From Candidatus Poribacteria bacterium (GTDB taxonomy: Bacteria > Poribacteria > WGA-4E > WGA-3G): a stretch of 64,000 nucleotides of DNA. Made by a program: the position numbers and the translations under genes. The notes below the pieces were generated by a model that saw only the letters and a list, made by a program, of their open reading frames with translations, did not search any database and was not told the origin of the DNA. Positions within the stretch are counted from its first letter, which is position 1; every line of letters starts with the position of its first letter. The stretch is taken from the NCBI GenBank assembly GCA_012267415.1, contig JAAXGN010000053.1, positions 1-64,000 on the forward strand, read 5' to 3'. Below, piece by piece: positions 17,416 to 26,446 of this stretch.

Positions 17416-18609
17416 CTACAAGGAAATCCCCAGTTCTTTCCCTATCGTATAGACATCTTTATCACCACGACCAGATAGACAGACTACGATAGTTTTGTCT
17501 GCACCGAGTTTCGGCGCAAGTTCACGAAGGTAGGCGATGGCATGCGCGGATTCTAATGCTGGAATGATACCTTCTGTCTCTGACAATAACTGAAAACCCT
17601 CTATTGCTTCAGCATCGGTGACAGGAACATATTCTGCTCTGCCTGTTTCTCTGTAATAACTATGCTCTGGTCCTACACCAGGATAGTCTAAACCTGCCGA
17701 GATTGAATGTGCGGGTGTAATCTGTCCATCATCTTCTTGTAATAGATAGCATTTTGCCCCGTGGAAAACACCGACACTTCCTGCCGTGAGTGGAGCTGCA
17801 TGCCTTCCACTACGAATACTCTCACCCGCTGCTTCAACCCCGATAAGACGTACATTTTCATCATGGTAGAACGGGTAGAACATACCGAGCGAATTACTGC
17901 CACCCCCGACACAAGCAACGACACAATCGGGTAGTTTTCCTTCCTGTTCTAAGACCTGCGCTCTTGCTTCATCACCGATGACCGCTTGAAAATCTCGGAC
18001 AATCATAGGATACGGATGTGCGCCTACGACAGAACCGAGTAGTAGATATGTTGTTCGGACATTCGTTACCCAGTCGCGAAAACAAGCATTGATAGCGTCT
18101 TTAAGGGTGCGTGAACCGGAATCTACTGGGACAACCTTGGTTCCCATCAACTGCATCCGAAAGACGTTCAGTGCTTGTCTTTCAATATCCTCTTCACCCA
18201 TATAGACTTCACATTCCATATCAAATTTTGCTGCGACGGTAGCAGTTGCAACGCCGTGTTGTCCTGCCCCCGTTTCGGCTATAATACGTTTTTTACCCAT
18301 CCAGCGTGCAAGTAGGATCTGTCCTATTGCACTGTTGATTTTATGGGCGCCTGTATGATTCAGGTCTTCTCTTTTTAGGTATATTTTCGCGCCACCGAGT
18401 GTTTGCGTGAGGCGTTCTGCGTAGTAAAGCGGATTAGGACGACCAACATATTCTCTGAGATAGTATTGAAATTCCTTTTGGAATTCAGGATTGTCTTTGA
18501 GTTCAGTATACGCATCTTCTAATTCTATGAGTGCTGGCATAAGAGTTTCGGGGACATATCGTCCTCCGAACTGTCCGAAGTGTCCTGTTGCATCAGGCAA
18601 TTGTTGCAT
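17416..18609 (-). CDS. trpB: Tryptophan synthase beta chain
   Basis: 397 residues, normal length. TrpB condenses indole with serine to make tryptophan, using PLP. Visible are G-R-Y-V-P-E-T-L near residue 16, the PLP lysine K90 in H-T-G-A-H-K-I-N-S, the phosphate-binding G-G-G-S-N-S and the C-terminal S-G-R-G-D-K-D. GGAG lies 8 bases before the ATG. No trpA or other trp gene lies next to it, so tryptophan genes are scattered or this copy works alone. The sequence is of the common TrpB1 type. Confidence 0.97.
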   Translation of the reverse strand: MQQLPDATGHFGQFGGRYVPETLMPALIELEDAYTELKDNPEFQKEFQYYLREYVGRPNPLYYAERLTQTLGGAKIYLKREDLNHTGAHKINSAIGQILLARWMGKKRIIAETGAGQHGVATATVAAKFDMECEVYMGEEDIERQALNVFRMQLMGTKVVPVDSGSRTLKDAINACFRDWVTNVRTTYLLLGSVVGAHPYPMIVRDFQAVIGDEARAQVLEQEGKLPDCVVACVGGGSNSLGMFYPFYHDENVRLIGVEAAGESIRSGRHAAPLTAGSVGVFHGAKCYLLQEDDGQITPAHSISAGLDYPGVGPEHSYYRETGRAEYVPVTDAEAIEGFQLLSETEGIIPALESAHAIAYLRELAPKLGADKTIVVCLSGRGDKDVYTIGKELGISL

Positions 18610-18725
18610 TTAAGTTCTCCAATTCAATAATGCTTAGTCAAGTTTATATTTAGGGTGAATGTCGCGATTCGGAGATCGCTCCTACAGAAAGAAGTGTCTT
18701 GTAGGCGGTGAATGCCTTTGGGCGA

Positions 18726-18765
18726 ATGCGCGCATGGCATTCGCCATGATTCATACCGTTGATTT
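18726..18765 (-). repeat. Dispersed 40-bp repeat, copy 2 (inverted)
   Basis: Exact reverse complement of 2799-2838. Just before it, at about 18661-18686, lies a further palindrome-rich stretch (ATTCGGAGATCGCTCC). The whole gap of 243 bp upstream of trpB otherwise shows no gene. Confidence 0.85.
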
Positions 18766-18852
18766 GAACTCCGATTCCCGACCATTACCGATACTCACAA
18801 TTTGAATCCTGACAAAGCAGTAGATTAACACATCATGGTCCGTCTAAAGTCT

Positions 18853-19860
18853 CTATTGTCTCAGCAATTCTGAGCGAAGGTTTGATCGGTTTAATACTGA
18901 TGGATTCACGACAGTATCTGGTAGTTTACCGCTTAATACCTCCGCAACGCAGGTTGCTGCTGTTACCTGCAATTCAAGGATTGATTCTTCAGAAATAAAG
19001 GCTGCATGAGGTGTAATGATTATGTTTTCAAGGTCTAACAACTTTTCATTCTGTTTGGGTGGTTCTGTTTCTAAGACATCTAATCCTGCACCAGCAATTT
19101 CCCTGTTTTGTAATGCTGTGAAGAGTGCCTCTGTATCTACAATCCCACCACGCGCAGTATTGATCAGATATGCAGTCGGTTTCATAGCACGAAATTCTTC
19201 CATACTGAACATGTGCTGCGTTTCAGATGATAACGGTGCATGTATTGAGATATAGTCTGATGTCTTGAGTAGTTCATCAAAAGTAACCTTATTAGCACCA
19301 TGCGATTTGATGACTTCGGATTCTGTACGTGGGGAATAAACATTCACTATAAGTCCGAATGCCTTTGCCTTTGGTATGAGTGATTTCGCGATGTTACCAA
19401 TCCCAACGATTCCTAATGTTTTACCGCGTAGTCTATACATCTTCTGTCCAATGTTCTGGTCCCAGATACCGGATTTCACGGCTTTATTGTAACGTGTGAT
19501 TTTCCGCGCGCAAGTGAGTATGAGTGCCATAGTATGGTCGGATACCTCATCAACACAGTATGTCGGGACATTCGTTACGATAATTCCGTTTTCTGTTGCA
19601 ACATTAACATCTATGTTATCAAGACCGATACCGTATCGTGCGATAATTTGACACTGTAAAGCTGCGACGATTACAGGTTCACGGACCGGTTTCCAGCATG
19701 TGAGTATGCCGCCCACCATTGGTGCATGGGTCAGGAGTTCGGTTTCATCACCGGTCTCTGCTACGATTATCTCTGATCCAGCATCCGCTAAGACCCTTCG
19801 CTCTGGTTCAAGTGAACTCCAGGCGTAATCTGTTATGAGTACTTTGAAGTTGTTTTTCAT
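18853..19860 (-). CDS. D-isomer 2-hydroxyacid dehydrogenase
   Basis: 335 residues. NAD-dependent reduction of 2-oxoacids to D-2-hydroxyacids, in the CtBP/phosphoglycerate dehydrogenase-like branch. Signatures: R-Y-G-I-G-L-D-N-I-D near residue 75, the NAD loop V-G-I-G-N-I-A (152-158), and the catalytic triad R237 (N-T-A-R-G-G), E266 (E-T-E-P-P) and H285 (T-P-H-A-A-F). There is no ACT or regulatory domain, which argues against SerA proper. It lies 21 bp downstream of an FAD-dependent D-lactate/glycolate oxidase gene, so the pair may handle the same 2-hydroxyacid. Confidence 0.9.
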   Translation of the reverse strand: MKNNFKVLITDYAWSSLEPERRVLADAGSEIIVAETGDETELLTHAPMVGGILTCWKPVREPVIVAALQCQIIARYGIGLDNIDVNVATENGIIVTNVPTYCVDEVSDHTMALILTCARKITRYNKAVKSGIWDQNIGQKMYRLRGKTLGIVGIGNIAKSLIPKAKAFGLIVNVYSPRTESEVIKSHGANKVTFDELLKTSDYISIHAPLSSETQHMFSMEEFRAMKPTAYLINTARGGIVDTEALFTALQNREIAGAGLDVLETEPPKQNEKLLDLENIIITPHAAFISEESILELQVTAATCVAEVLSGKLPDTVVNPSVLNRSNLRSELLRQ

Positions 19861-19881
19861 ACTTTTTTCGTCAAAAAATTA

Positions 19882-21264
19882 TTACAAGAATACTTTGCCG
19901 GGATTCATCAAGTTCTGTGGATCAAGTGCATTTTTTATGAGTCGCATCACATCAACAGCAGCACCATGTTCTTTTTTTAACGCACAACGTTTCCCGATGC
20001 CGATGCCGTGTTCACCTGTGCATGTTCCACCCATCTCCAAGGCAATATCCACAATCTGATTGCTAATGTTCTGTGCTTCTGCCAATTCTTCTCTGTTGTT
20101 CGGTTCAAGTGGGAAGACGACATGGAAGTTTCCATCACCCACATGTCCAAGCATAGTTGCCAATAGTTCAGAGGTATCAAGCAATACTCTGGTTCTGTTG
20201 ATACAAAGTGCTAACTGAGAAATCGGCACACAGACATCCGTAACATACCCAACTGAACCTGGACGCAAGTTGAGTGCTGCATAGTAACTATCATAACGAG
20301 CCTGCCAAAGTTGTTTGCGTTCCGTATCGTCTGTTGTCCACCGGAAATCTCCGTTACAATTGACTGACGCTATGGATCCAGCAATTTTTGAACTCTCTGT
20401 GACAGCGTTCGGTGAACCGTGAAACTCAAAGAAGAGTGTTGGTGCAACATCGTAATTGAGTCTTGAGTATTTGTTGACTGCGTCTATCTGTAATGCGTCC
20501 AACAACTCTATTCGCGCGACATTAATGCCAGTATCCATCAGTCTTATGACGGTGTTCACAGCGGCATCAACTGTTGGGAATGCACACACTGCTGCCGCGA
20601 CTGCTTCTGGCAACCGTGCTAACTTTACTGTAATCTCTGTAATAATACCTAATGTACCCTCCGACCCAATGAAGAGGCGTGTCAGATCATATCCTGCTGC
20701 TGATTTTCGCGATCTTCCACCGGTACTTATAATATTCCCATCTGCTGTTATTACTGTCAGACCGAGAACGTTGTCCGACATCGTTCCGTAGTAGACAGCA
20801 CTCGTGCCCGAAGCGCGTGTCGCTACCATTCCCCCCAAAGATGCATCCGCACCCGGATCAACAGGAAAGTGAAGTTGTGTTCCCAATTTAGCAAGATGTG
20901 TATTGAGTTCTAATCGTGTAACCCCTGCTTGCACAGTTGCATCTCTATCGCTTGGACTCACACTGAGGATGCGGTTCATTCGGTTTAGTGACATGCAGAG
21001 AGCACCTTCAGAAGAAACTACTGCACCCTCAACTCCTGTGCCAGTCCCATAAGGGATTATCGGTTTATTATATTTTGCACACATCTCAACAATTTCAGAG
21101 ACTTCTTTATTGGAGTCAGGAAAAACTACCGCATCTGGCAGTGCACCTTGGTGATATGATGCATCCTTTGCATGTGCTTCTCGAATGTTTTTGTCGATGG
21201 TGTATCGTGTTCCGAGAAGTGATTGGAATTCTCTATGGATTTGTTGACTATGGTGTTGGTTCAT
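19882..21264 (-). CDS. FAD-linked D-lactate/glycolate dehydrogenase (GlcD-like)
   Basis: 460 residues. It belongs to the PCMH-type FAD-binding oxidoreductases with an FAD-oxidase C-terminal domain. The FAD domain (about 40-220) carries P-Y-G-T-G-T-G-V-E-G and D-P-G-A-D-A-S-L-G-G-M-V-A-T-R-A-S-G. The C-terminal part has G-H-V-G-D-G-N-F-H and C-T-G-E-H-G-I-G-I-G-K-R, hallmark segments of D-lactate and glycolate dehydrogenases. It oxidises a 2-hydroxyacid to a 2-oxoacid. No GlcE/GlcF partner is adjacent, favouring a stand-alone D-lactate-type enzyme. Confidence 0.9.
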   Translation of the reverse strand: MNQHHSQQIHREFQSLLGTRYTIDKNIREAHAKDASYHQGALPDAVVFPDSNKEVSEIVEMCAKYNKPIIPYGTGTGVEGAVVSSEGALCMSLNRMNRILSVSPSDRDATVQAGVTRLELNTHLAKLGTQLHFPVDPGADASLGGMVATRASGTSAVYYGTMSDNVLGLTVITADGNIISTGGRSRKSAAGYDLTRLFIGSEGTLGIITEITVKLARLPEAVAAAVCAFPTVDAAVNTVIRLMDTGINVARIELLDALQIDAVNKYSRLNYDVAPTLFFEFHGSPNAVTESSKIAGSIASVNCNGDFRWTTDDTERKQLWQARYDSYYAALNLRPGSVGYVTDVCVPISQLALCINRTRVLLDTSELLATMLGHVGDGNFHVVFPLEPNNREELAEAQNISNQIVDIALEMGGTCTGEHGIGIGKRCALKKEHGAAVDVMRLIKNALDPQNLMNPGKVFL

Positions 21265-21331
21265 GCTATCGGTATTTTAGCATGAATTGTAGGTAGTAGC
21301 AAGGGAAAGTATAGAGACTGTCTTTGATCGT

Positions 21332-21934
21332 TTAATCTGGAAATGTTACCCTCTCATAGATTTTTTCCAAAGACAATTCGCATGCAATTGAAGCAATCGG
21401 AATCTGCTGATTAATATCCTGAAAACTGGTATAACCCCATTCATCAGGTTTACGTTGATAACGTTCCACATTCACTTTATCTTGTGAGACAATGATATAC
21501 TCTTGTAAGGATTCAATCTGACGGTAATGTGAAAATTTCTCACCCCTATCAAACGCTTCTGTGCTAGGAGAGAGTATCTCAATAATAACTATAGGATTGA
21601 GTAACGTATCAAATACATCGTCTTCAAATTCTGGATCTTGGGATACAACTACAATATCTGGATAGAAATATGATGCTATTGTCGGAGAACCCACGCGCAT
21701 TTCACCGATATATACCTCAATTTCCCTATCTCTCATTTGCGGGTGAAGCTCAGCAGCAATATTGAATGAAATAAGATTATGGGCGCGACTTGCACCTGAC
21801 ATTGATATAATCTTTCCCTTTACGTATTCATGTCTGACCGTTTCTGCATCTGGGACAAATTTACGTTCAAAACTGATGTATTCCTCTGGAGACAGAATTG
21901 TTTGTACAGCACCTGTTGCCACGGTTTCCTCCAT
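21332..21934 (-). CDS. Uma2 family (DUF820) putative endonuclease
   Basis: 200 residues from the ATG at 21934. The Uma2/DUF820 family has a PD-(D/E)XK-type restriction-endonuclease-like fold. It is common in multicopy in cyanobacteria and some environmental phyla and is of unclear role. Visible are the opening S-P-E-E-Y-[IL]-x-x-E, Y-F-Y-P-D-I-V-V-V-S, P-I-V-I-I-E-I-L-S-P-S-T and the F-D-R-G-E-K-F-x-x-Y-R-x-I-x-S-L-x-E-Y segment. It neighbours the TnpB element. Confidence 0.87.
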   Translation of the reverse strand: MEETVATGAVQTILSPEEYISFERKFVPDAETVRHEYVKGKIISMSGASRAHNLISFNIAAELHPQMRDREIEVYIGEMRVGSPTIASYFYPDIVVVSQDPEFEDDVFDTLLNPIVIIEILSPSTEAFDRGEKFSHYRQIESLQEYIIVSQDKVNVERYQRKPDEWGYTSFQDINQQIPIASIACELSLEKIYERVTFPD

Positions 21935-22067
21935 ATATAACTGATAGTCCAATTATACGTTGAGATGTCAAGTTTTAGGTTGAACTTTCTAATCTCCAAA
22001 CAGATTCAGGTGTTTCTCTAAGACAAAGAGACGATTTCGGGAATATCCTGTTATTTCCGTCATAGTA

Positions 22068-22088
22068 CCCACTACCTAAAGGTAGGGG
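22068..22088 (-). ncRNA. Right-end hairpin, part of a candidate omega RNA
   Basis: The plus-strand sequence CCCACTACC-TAAA-GGTAGGGG forms a stem with a one-base bulge, about 55 bp past the tnpB stop. In IS200/IS605 elements this position holds the right-end hairpin, which is also the scaffold end of the omega RNA that guides TnpB. The full RNA would probably start inside the 3' part of tnpB; its limits cannot be set here. Confidence 0.45.
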
Positions 22089-22142
22089 CTTGTGCTTCCT
22101 TGCGGACAGCCGATCTGAGCTACGTCTTACATCTGCTCCACT

Positions 22143-23255
22143 TTAGGCAGCTAAGCCTGCCTGTTCAATGTTGATAGCAGCGTTTATGTCTCTGTCATGC
22201 GTTGTGTTGCATTTCGGACATATCCACTGTCTATCTAAGAGAGTCAAGTCCTTGTTCTTATATCCGCAGTCACTACAAGGTTTAGTTGTGGCAGTCCACT
22301 TGCCTACTTGTTCGAACGTCTTGCCATGTTTGGCACATTTTTGTTCCATTATTAGCAAGAACTGTGCAAAAGACAAGTCGGATACTTTGCGTCCCCAAAG
22401 CCTTTTCATACCATCTATATTTAGGGTCTCAAAGACAAGGGCATCGTATTCACGACAAAGATGTGTGGCAAGTTTCCAGTGCCAATCAAGACGTTGATTA
22501 GAGATGTCACGATAGTGTCTGCACACTGCACGATACGCACGATACCAGTTGCCTGAACCTCTAATCTTGCGACTTAGAGACTTATTGAGTGATCTTAACT
22601 TATTCAAGGACTTCTTCAAAAACTGCGGGGATGCTATCTTACCACCTTCACTGCTTGTTAGAAATGTTTTCAATCCAAAATCAAAGCCTGCTCTCTTACC
22701 TGTCTTGGCAAAGAGTTCTGAATCGTCAACAGTATCACAGGAAAAGCATATCCAGTAATCGCCACATAAGTCACGCTTGATTGTGATTGTCTTGATTACA
22801 CCTTTCATTTCACGATGTTTATGAAAGGAAAACCACGTCTCAATACAGTTGATCTTGATACGATTATCTTCAAGCTTGTAGCCCGCTTGTGTGAACGTCA
22901 TTGAGTTATATTTATGACGCGGTTTGATGTGCGGTCTACCTACTTTACGCGTTGTCAAACCTGCTTCGCGTTCTTTGATATTACGAAAAAACGCATCATA
23001 AGCCTTTCCATATCGCAACACAACATCTTGCACAACTTGACTTGGTAATGACTTCCAATGTGGTTTTGTTGTATATTTCAACTTCTTGACATGTGCATTC
23101 ATACGATATGCAGATATATTCTTTTTATACCTGCGATAATACCTACGCTGCAATGTCATGATATGCACATGGATGTGCCACATATCATCAAGCATGTTGC
23201 CTAACTTGATAGTATTAGATTGATGCTGCATCTTGTATTTGTATGACTTTCTCAT
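22143..23255 (-). CDS. tnpB: TnpB, RNA-guided transposon endonuclease
   Basis: 370 residues. TnpB proteins cut DNA next to a short motif, guided by RNA made from the element's own right end. The RuvC-like catalytic residues are intact: D192 in G-F-D-F-G, E276 in V-F-E-T-L-N and D354 in H-D-R-D-I-N-A-A. The four-cysteine zinc ribbon (C327, C330, C346, C349) lies between the last two. The N-terminus Y-K-Y-K-M begins the usual HTH/OrfB region. It starts at an ATG with AGGA upstream. Full length with all catalytic residues suggests an active protein. It is too short for Cas12. Confidence 0.93.
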   Translation of the reverse strand: MRKSYKYKMQHQSNTIKLGNMLDDMWHIHVHIMTLQRRYYRRYKKNISAYRMNAHVKKLKYTTKPHWKSLPSQVVQDVVLRYGKAYDAFFRNIKEREAGLTTRKVGRPHIKPRHKYNSMTFTQAGYKLEDNRIKINCIETWFSFHKHREMKGVIKTITIKRDLCGDYWICFSCDTVDDSELFAKTGKRAGFDFGLKTFLTSSEGGKIASPQFLKKSLNKLRSLNKSLSRKIRGSGNWYRAYRAVCRHYRDISNQRLDWHWKLATHLCREYDALVFETLNIDGMKRLWGRKVSDLSFAQFLLIMEQKCAKHGKTFEQVGKWTATTKPCSDCGYKNKDLTLLDRQWICPKCNTTHDRDINAAINIEQAGLAA

Positions 23256-23339
23256 GGTATCCTACATCTATGAAGTTTCTACATCCCTTTGTGAGAGATG
23301 CGTTGATGCTCACAACACCAACGCTGATATAGTCTAAAT

Positions 23340-23368
23340 ATAATACCATATATGTATTAGATTGTCAA
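23340..23368 (-). promoter_or_regulatory. Sigma70-type promoter of tnpB
   Basis: Reading the minus strand, TTGACA (23368-23363), a 17-bp spacer, then TATTAT (23345-23340). It stands 85 bp before the tnpB start. The leader between them holds inverted repeats (GCGTTG/CAACGC at 23300-23324 and GTGAG/CTCAC at 23291-23313) that are mutually exclusive. Confidence 0.6.
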
Positions 23369-23396
23369 GTTTGCGTTTTTATCGGACACTTGGTTT

Positions 23397-23436
23397 CCGT
23401 CTACATCCCGCAAGCTAAAGCATGGGGATTTGACGG
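23397..23436. repeat. Hairpin at the left side of the TnpB element
   Basis: CCGTC (23397-23401) pairs with GACGG (23432-23436), and inside it ATCCC (23405-23409) pairs with GGGAT (23425-23429). Sequences of this kind are typical of IS200/IS605 ends. It could be this element's left end or a leftover end of another one. Confidence 0.5.
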
Positions 23437-23654
23437 AAGAGTGTTAAGTATACCAAGTTCTGTCAAGGACTTTAGGAGACGATTGGCACTTGAGAAACTT
23501 ATCTCTAACGTTTCTTCAACAGATCTTGCGGTAAGATTTGACAATCCTAAGATTCATGTTATCATAATTGTCTATTTTTGACAACGGAAAAGAAACTGTT
23601 GACATTTTTGTATTTTTCTGACAATAGAACATTTAGGCTGTCAATCAACGAACA
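23437..23654. other. AT-rich intergenic stretch
   Basis: Part of the 399-bp gap between tnpB and the next gene's stop. It contains several TTGTCA/TGACAA motifs but no open frame with coding character and no RNA gene that I can recognise. Confidence 0.4.
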
Positions 23655-24704
23655 CTACCAGTTATCTCTAGTAACATATAGCGACCGATTTTCCATCGGC
23701 AGCGAGACTCGTTGACCGCCTAACCGACTAGACTCAATTATACCCATCAATGTTTCTTGACTTCGTCTTGCCAAATGAACGGGTCCCTTAGTTTCTCTAT
23801 CTTCGTCAAGTGCTTCTGCAACATCTGTAATTCCCATCAAAGTTCCTGTAGCGCGAGATGTTTCAGGAAACGGAACTTCCTCATAGAAAGTGCCATCCTT
23901 CTTACGAAATTGGACTTCTCGACTGTTGTTCTGGATTCGGATTTTGCCCCGACTACCACATACCTCATATTCGGGTCCAGTTCCTGCGGTATTATAGCCG
24001 TGGACACCATTAGCATAGCGGATATAACCACTTGTGATTGCAGGATCAGCATTTAGACGATTGCCATCCCAATCAGTTTCTTTACAAGAAATGGTACCTT
24101 GAACGAAGTCAACTTCAGGATCACTAGCCAGAAACAAAAGCATATCAGCTGCATGTGTCAATCCCCAGAGTGCGGAACTTGCGCCGTATTGTGCGATGGT
24201 GCACTGAATATCTCCTATTTCACCAGCATCAACGAGTTCGCGCACCTTGCGATAAATCGGCATGAAACGCCGTTGTGTCCCATAGTTGAACTTTACACCG
24301 TGTTTCTGAACAATTTCAACCATGATGTCCGCCTCCTCCATAGAACAACAGAGCGGTTTTTCACAGTAGATACCTTTCACACTGTTCTCAGCAGCGTAAA
24401 CAGTTATAGCTGCATGCGGTCCAGGCCGCGTAGCAATACAGACGATATCGGGTTTCTCTTTTTCAATCATCTCTTGGTAATCTGTATATGCGCGTTCGGC
24501 ACCGTATCGTTTTCGTATGGCTTCAGCTTTCTCCTCAAAGACATCCGAGACAGCGACAAGGTCTGTTCTTTCGCATGCAACTGCAGCAGCAGCGTGTGAA
24601 AAAGGCTGCCAGATGAAGTTGTCAGGACGGTGTGCAACTTCATCATCTATGGTTGCTCCCATCCTGCCGCATCCAATTAGACATGTTTTATAGGTTCGTG
24701 GCAT
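23655..24704 (-). CDS. Gfo/Idh/MocA family oxidoreductase
   Basis: 349 residues. The Rossmann domain begins with I-G-C-G-R-M-G and carries E-K-P at 115-117. The C-terminal domain has L-T-H-A-A-D-M-L-L-F in the position of the usual catalytic histidine segment. AGGAGG precedes the ATG at 24704. It follows the sulfatase-like gene by 18 bp on the same strand, which suggests a two-gene operon for breakdown of a modified sugar. The substrate is unknown. Confidence 0.9.
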   Translation of the reverse strand: MPRTYKTCLIGCGRMGATIDDEVAHRPDNFIWQPFSHAAAAVACERTDLVAVSDVFEEKAEAIRKRYGAERAYTDYQEMIEKEKPDIVCIATRPGPHAAITVYAAENSVKGIYCEKPLCCSMEEADIMVEIVQKHGVKFNYGTQRRFMPIYRKVRELVDAGEIGDIQCTIAQYGASSALWGLTHAADMLLFLASDPEVDFVQGTISCKETDWDGNRLNADPAITSGYIRYANGVHGYNTAGTGPEYEVCGSRGKIRIQNNSREVQFRKKDGTFYEEVPFPETSRATGTLMGITDVAEALDEDRETKGPVHLARRSQETLMGIIESSRLGGQRVSLPMENRSLYVTRDNW

Positions 24705-24722
24705 GTGTTCCTCCTATGCGAA

Positions 24723-26177
24723 TTATTCTCCTGAATAGAGTTTTCCAAAATACGGTCGGTAACCGGCAGGACCCGGAAATCCATCGAAAAATACTGGATT
24801 TTCTGGGAATTCCTTCTCACCACCACTATGCAACCATTCGACCAATCCAGCATCTGTTCCCCGTTGTGAAATTTCATCGATTGCAGCAGCATGTATCTCT
24901 GCTACGATATCTTGATGCTGATCCTGAACATATTCTAATTCACCAAGTTTGACAAGTTTTGAGTTTTCAGGTTTGGCAGCTACCTCCAAACTCCACTCCT
25001 GATTAAAAGCCGTAAACAGAACGGCATTTTCTCTGTTTGCTGCCTGTCTCCATCTTTCAACACTTCCGCCGGAGAGTGCTATCTCTCTTTCACCGGATCC
25101 TCCTTCACGTGCAGGTGTCACAAAGTCATGACCATGAAGACTATCGGGCCGATCTTCACCGAGGATGTTTAGTATAGTTGGAAAGAAGTCTTGAGGCTGG
25201 ACTATCACATTGCTACGACCCGTGTCACCTTCAGGTAAACGGACAAAGAGAGGGACGTGTGCTTCCTGTTCACGTACAGGTTGTCCCTTACCAAAAGAAC
25301 CGCGTTCACCCACATTCGTACCGTGGTCAGCAGTTAGAATAACAGCAGTATTCTTATCAAGTCCTGTGGACTCAAGTGCATCTAAAAATTGTCCGAAGCA
25401 GTAGTCCATAAAAGTCAATTTCGCTGAGTATTGGTGTTTGATATGTTCCCGTGCTTCATCAGAAAGCGCACGATTGTTTCTGCCGCCGAGACTGCGCGGG
25501 TCAATTCTACCATCATATCCAGGTCGCTTATCATATTTTTTCATAAACTCAGGCGGTGCGTCCCAAGGTTCGTGCGGATCAAAGCAGTCTACCCATAAGA
25601 AAAAGTTTTCACGTTTCGCATTATCTTTCAGAAATTGCGCTGCTGTATTGAAGAGTTTAGCGCAATTCCAATCTTCCAACGATTTCCTATTTCGGTTTGC
25701 CCGCGCATAACTCCGGAGCATATTTGAACCAAATGCAGAATCATCAAGGCTATCAAAGAGTGGTTCTTTTGCCCAATTATCTGGAAGTGGTACGGAGTCC
25801 ATAATCCAATCTCTGTCTACCTCTGCACCACGTACGAATGTCCACGCATGGAAGGGCCAATCAAAGTTATGTCCACCGTTGACAAGATGCGGTGTGTCGT
25901 GAATCAATTGTGTAGCATACCCCTTTTGTGCAAGTGTCCACGGCAATGTCTGCCGTTCATGTCTTAATGGTTTCCAAGAATGGAAAGGTGAACCGTATTG
26001 ACCTGTGATAACATCTGTGCGATTAGGGATAGTAGGAAAACTGGCACAGAAAACACGATCATAAGCTATCGCCTTTGAGGCAAAACGGTCAAAGTTCGGT
26101 GTTTCTATCCAATCATTTCCATTTGCCCCGATGTGATCATATCTTAACGTATCAATGACAATATAAGCGACATTCAT
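24723..26177 (-). CDS. Sulfatase-fold hydrolase with a noncanonical active site
   Basis: 484 residues in the alkaline-phosphatase/sulfatase superfamily: N-terminal V-I-D-T-L-R-Y-D-H, P-N-F-D-R-F-A near residue 28, F-D-P-H-E-P-W, L-T-A-D-H-G-T-N-V-G-E-R-G with metal-binding D-H, and V-P-L-F-V-R-L-P. In ordinary sulfatases the formylglycine Cys or Ser begins C/S-x-P-S-R. Here the aligned segment is T49-I-P-N-R53 followed by T-D-V-I-T-G, so both the nucleophile and the Ser are changed. There is no signal peptide, so it is cytoplasmic. It may be a phospho- or sulfo-hydrolase using Thr directly, or a transferase. Confidence 0.82.
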   Translation of the reverse strand: MNVAYIVIDTLRYDHIGANGNDWIETPNFDRFASKAIAYDRVFCASFPTIPNRTDVITGQYGSPFHSWKPLRHERQTLPWTLAQKGYATQLIHDTPHLVNGGHNFDWPFHAWTFVRGAEVDRDWIMDSVPLPDNWAKEPLFDSLDDSAFGSNMLRSYARANRNRKSLEDWNCAKLFNTAAQFLKDNAKRENFFLWVDCFDPHEPWDAPPEFMKKYDKRPGYDGRIDPRSLGGRNNRALSDEAREHIKHQYSAKLTFMDYCFGQFLDALESTGLDKNTAVILTADHGTNVGERGSFGKGQPVREQEAHVPLFVRLPEGDTGRSNVIVQPQDFFPTILNILGEDRPDSLHGHDFVTPAREGGSGEREIALSGGSVERWRQAANRENAVLFTAFNQEWSLEVAAKPENSKLVKLGELEYVQDQHQDIVAEIHAAAIDEISQRGTDAGLVEWLHSGGEKEFPENPVFFDGFPGPAGYRPYFGKLYSGE

Positions 26178-26446
26178 CTATCTCCTCCTCTAATTAGTAC
26201 ACAAGAATTGTAAAATCCACTATATATTAGCAACGTAGAAAACGACTGTCAAGAAAAAAGGGGATGTAGCGTTTTTTCACTTTTTTTGTCAGAATCACGG
26301 ATATGGCAACAGCAAAGAGAGTGCTGTCGCCGCCTTCGTCTACAAAATAGTGTCGGATTGAAGATGAGTATAGCAGGAGGAGTTCGTCTGATTCGTCAAC
26401 ATAGTCTGGGGTTAGTTTTAAGGAGTGCGGTCAGCAAATCCAAACA
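26178..26446. other. Intergenic gap after the proteasome cluster
   Basis: 269 bp between pafA's stop and the sulfatase-like gene's start. It holds an AT-rich stretch with TGTCAAGAAAAAAGG near 26249 and no gene that I can support. Confidence 0.4.

Larger units (their letters stand above)
22050..23436 (-). mobile_element. IS200/IS605-type element with TnpB only
   Basis: A tnpB gene flanked by candidate subterminal hairpins: right end 22068-22088 and a left-side hairpin at 23397-23436. No tnpA was found on either strand nearby, so it would depend on a TnpA elsewhere. The exact ends and cleavage sites are not determined; the bounds are approximate. Confidence 0.6.

Noticed and set aside
18853-19860. 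Assignment as serA
   Set aside because: It has no ACT or intervening domain and a CtBP-like sequence, so only the general family is claimed.
22143-23255. Possible small Cas12-type nuclease
   Set aside because: 370 residues, the N-terminus and the flanking hairpins fit TnpB of IS200/IS605 elements; there is no array.
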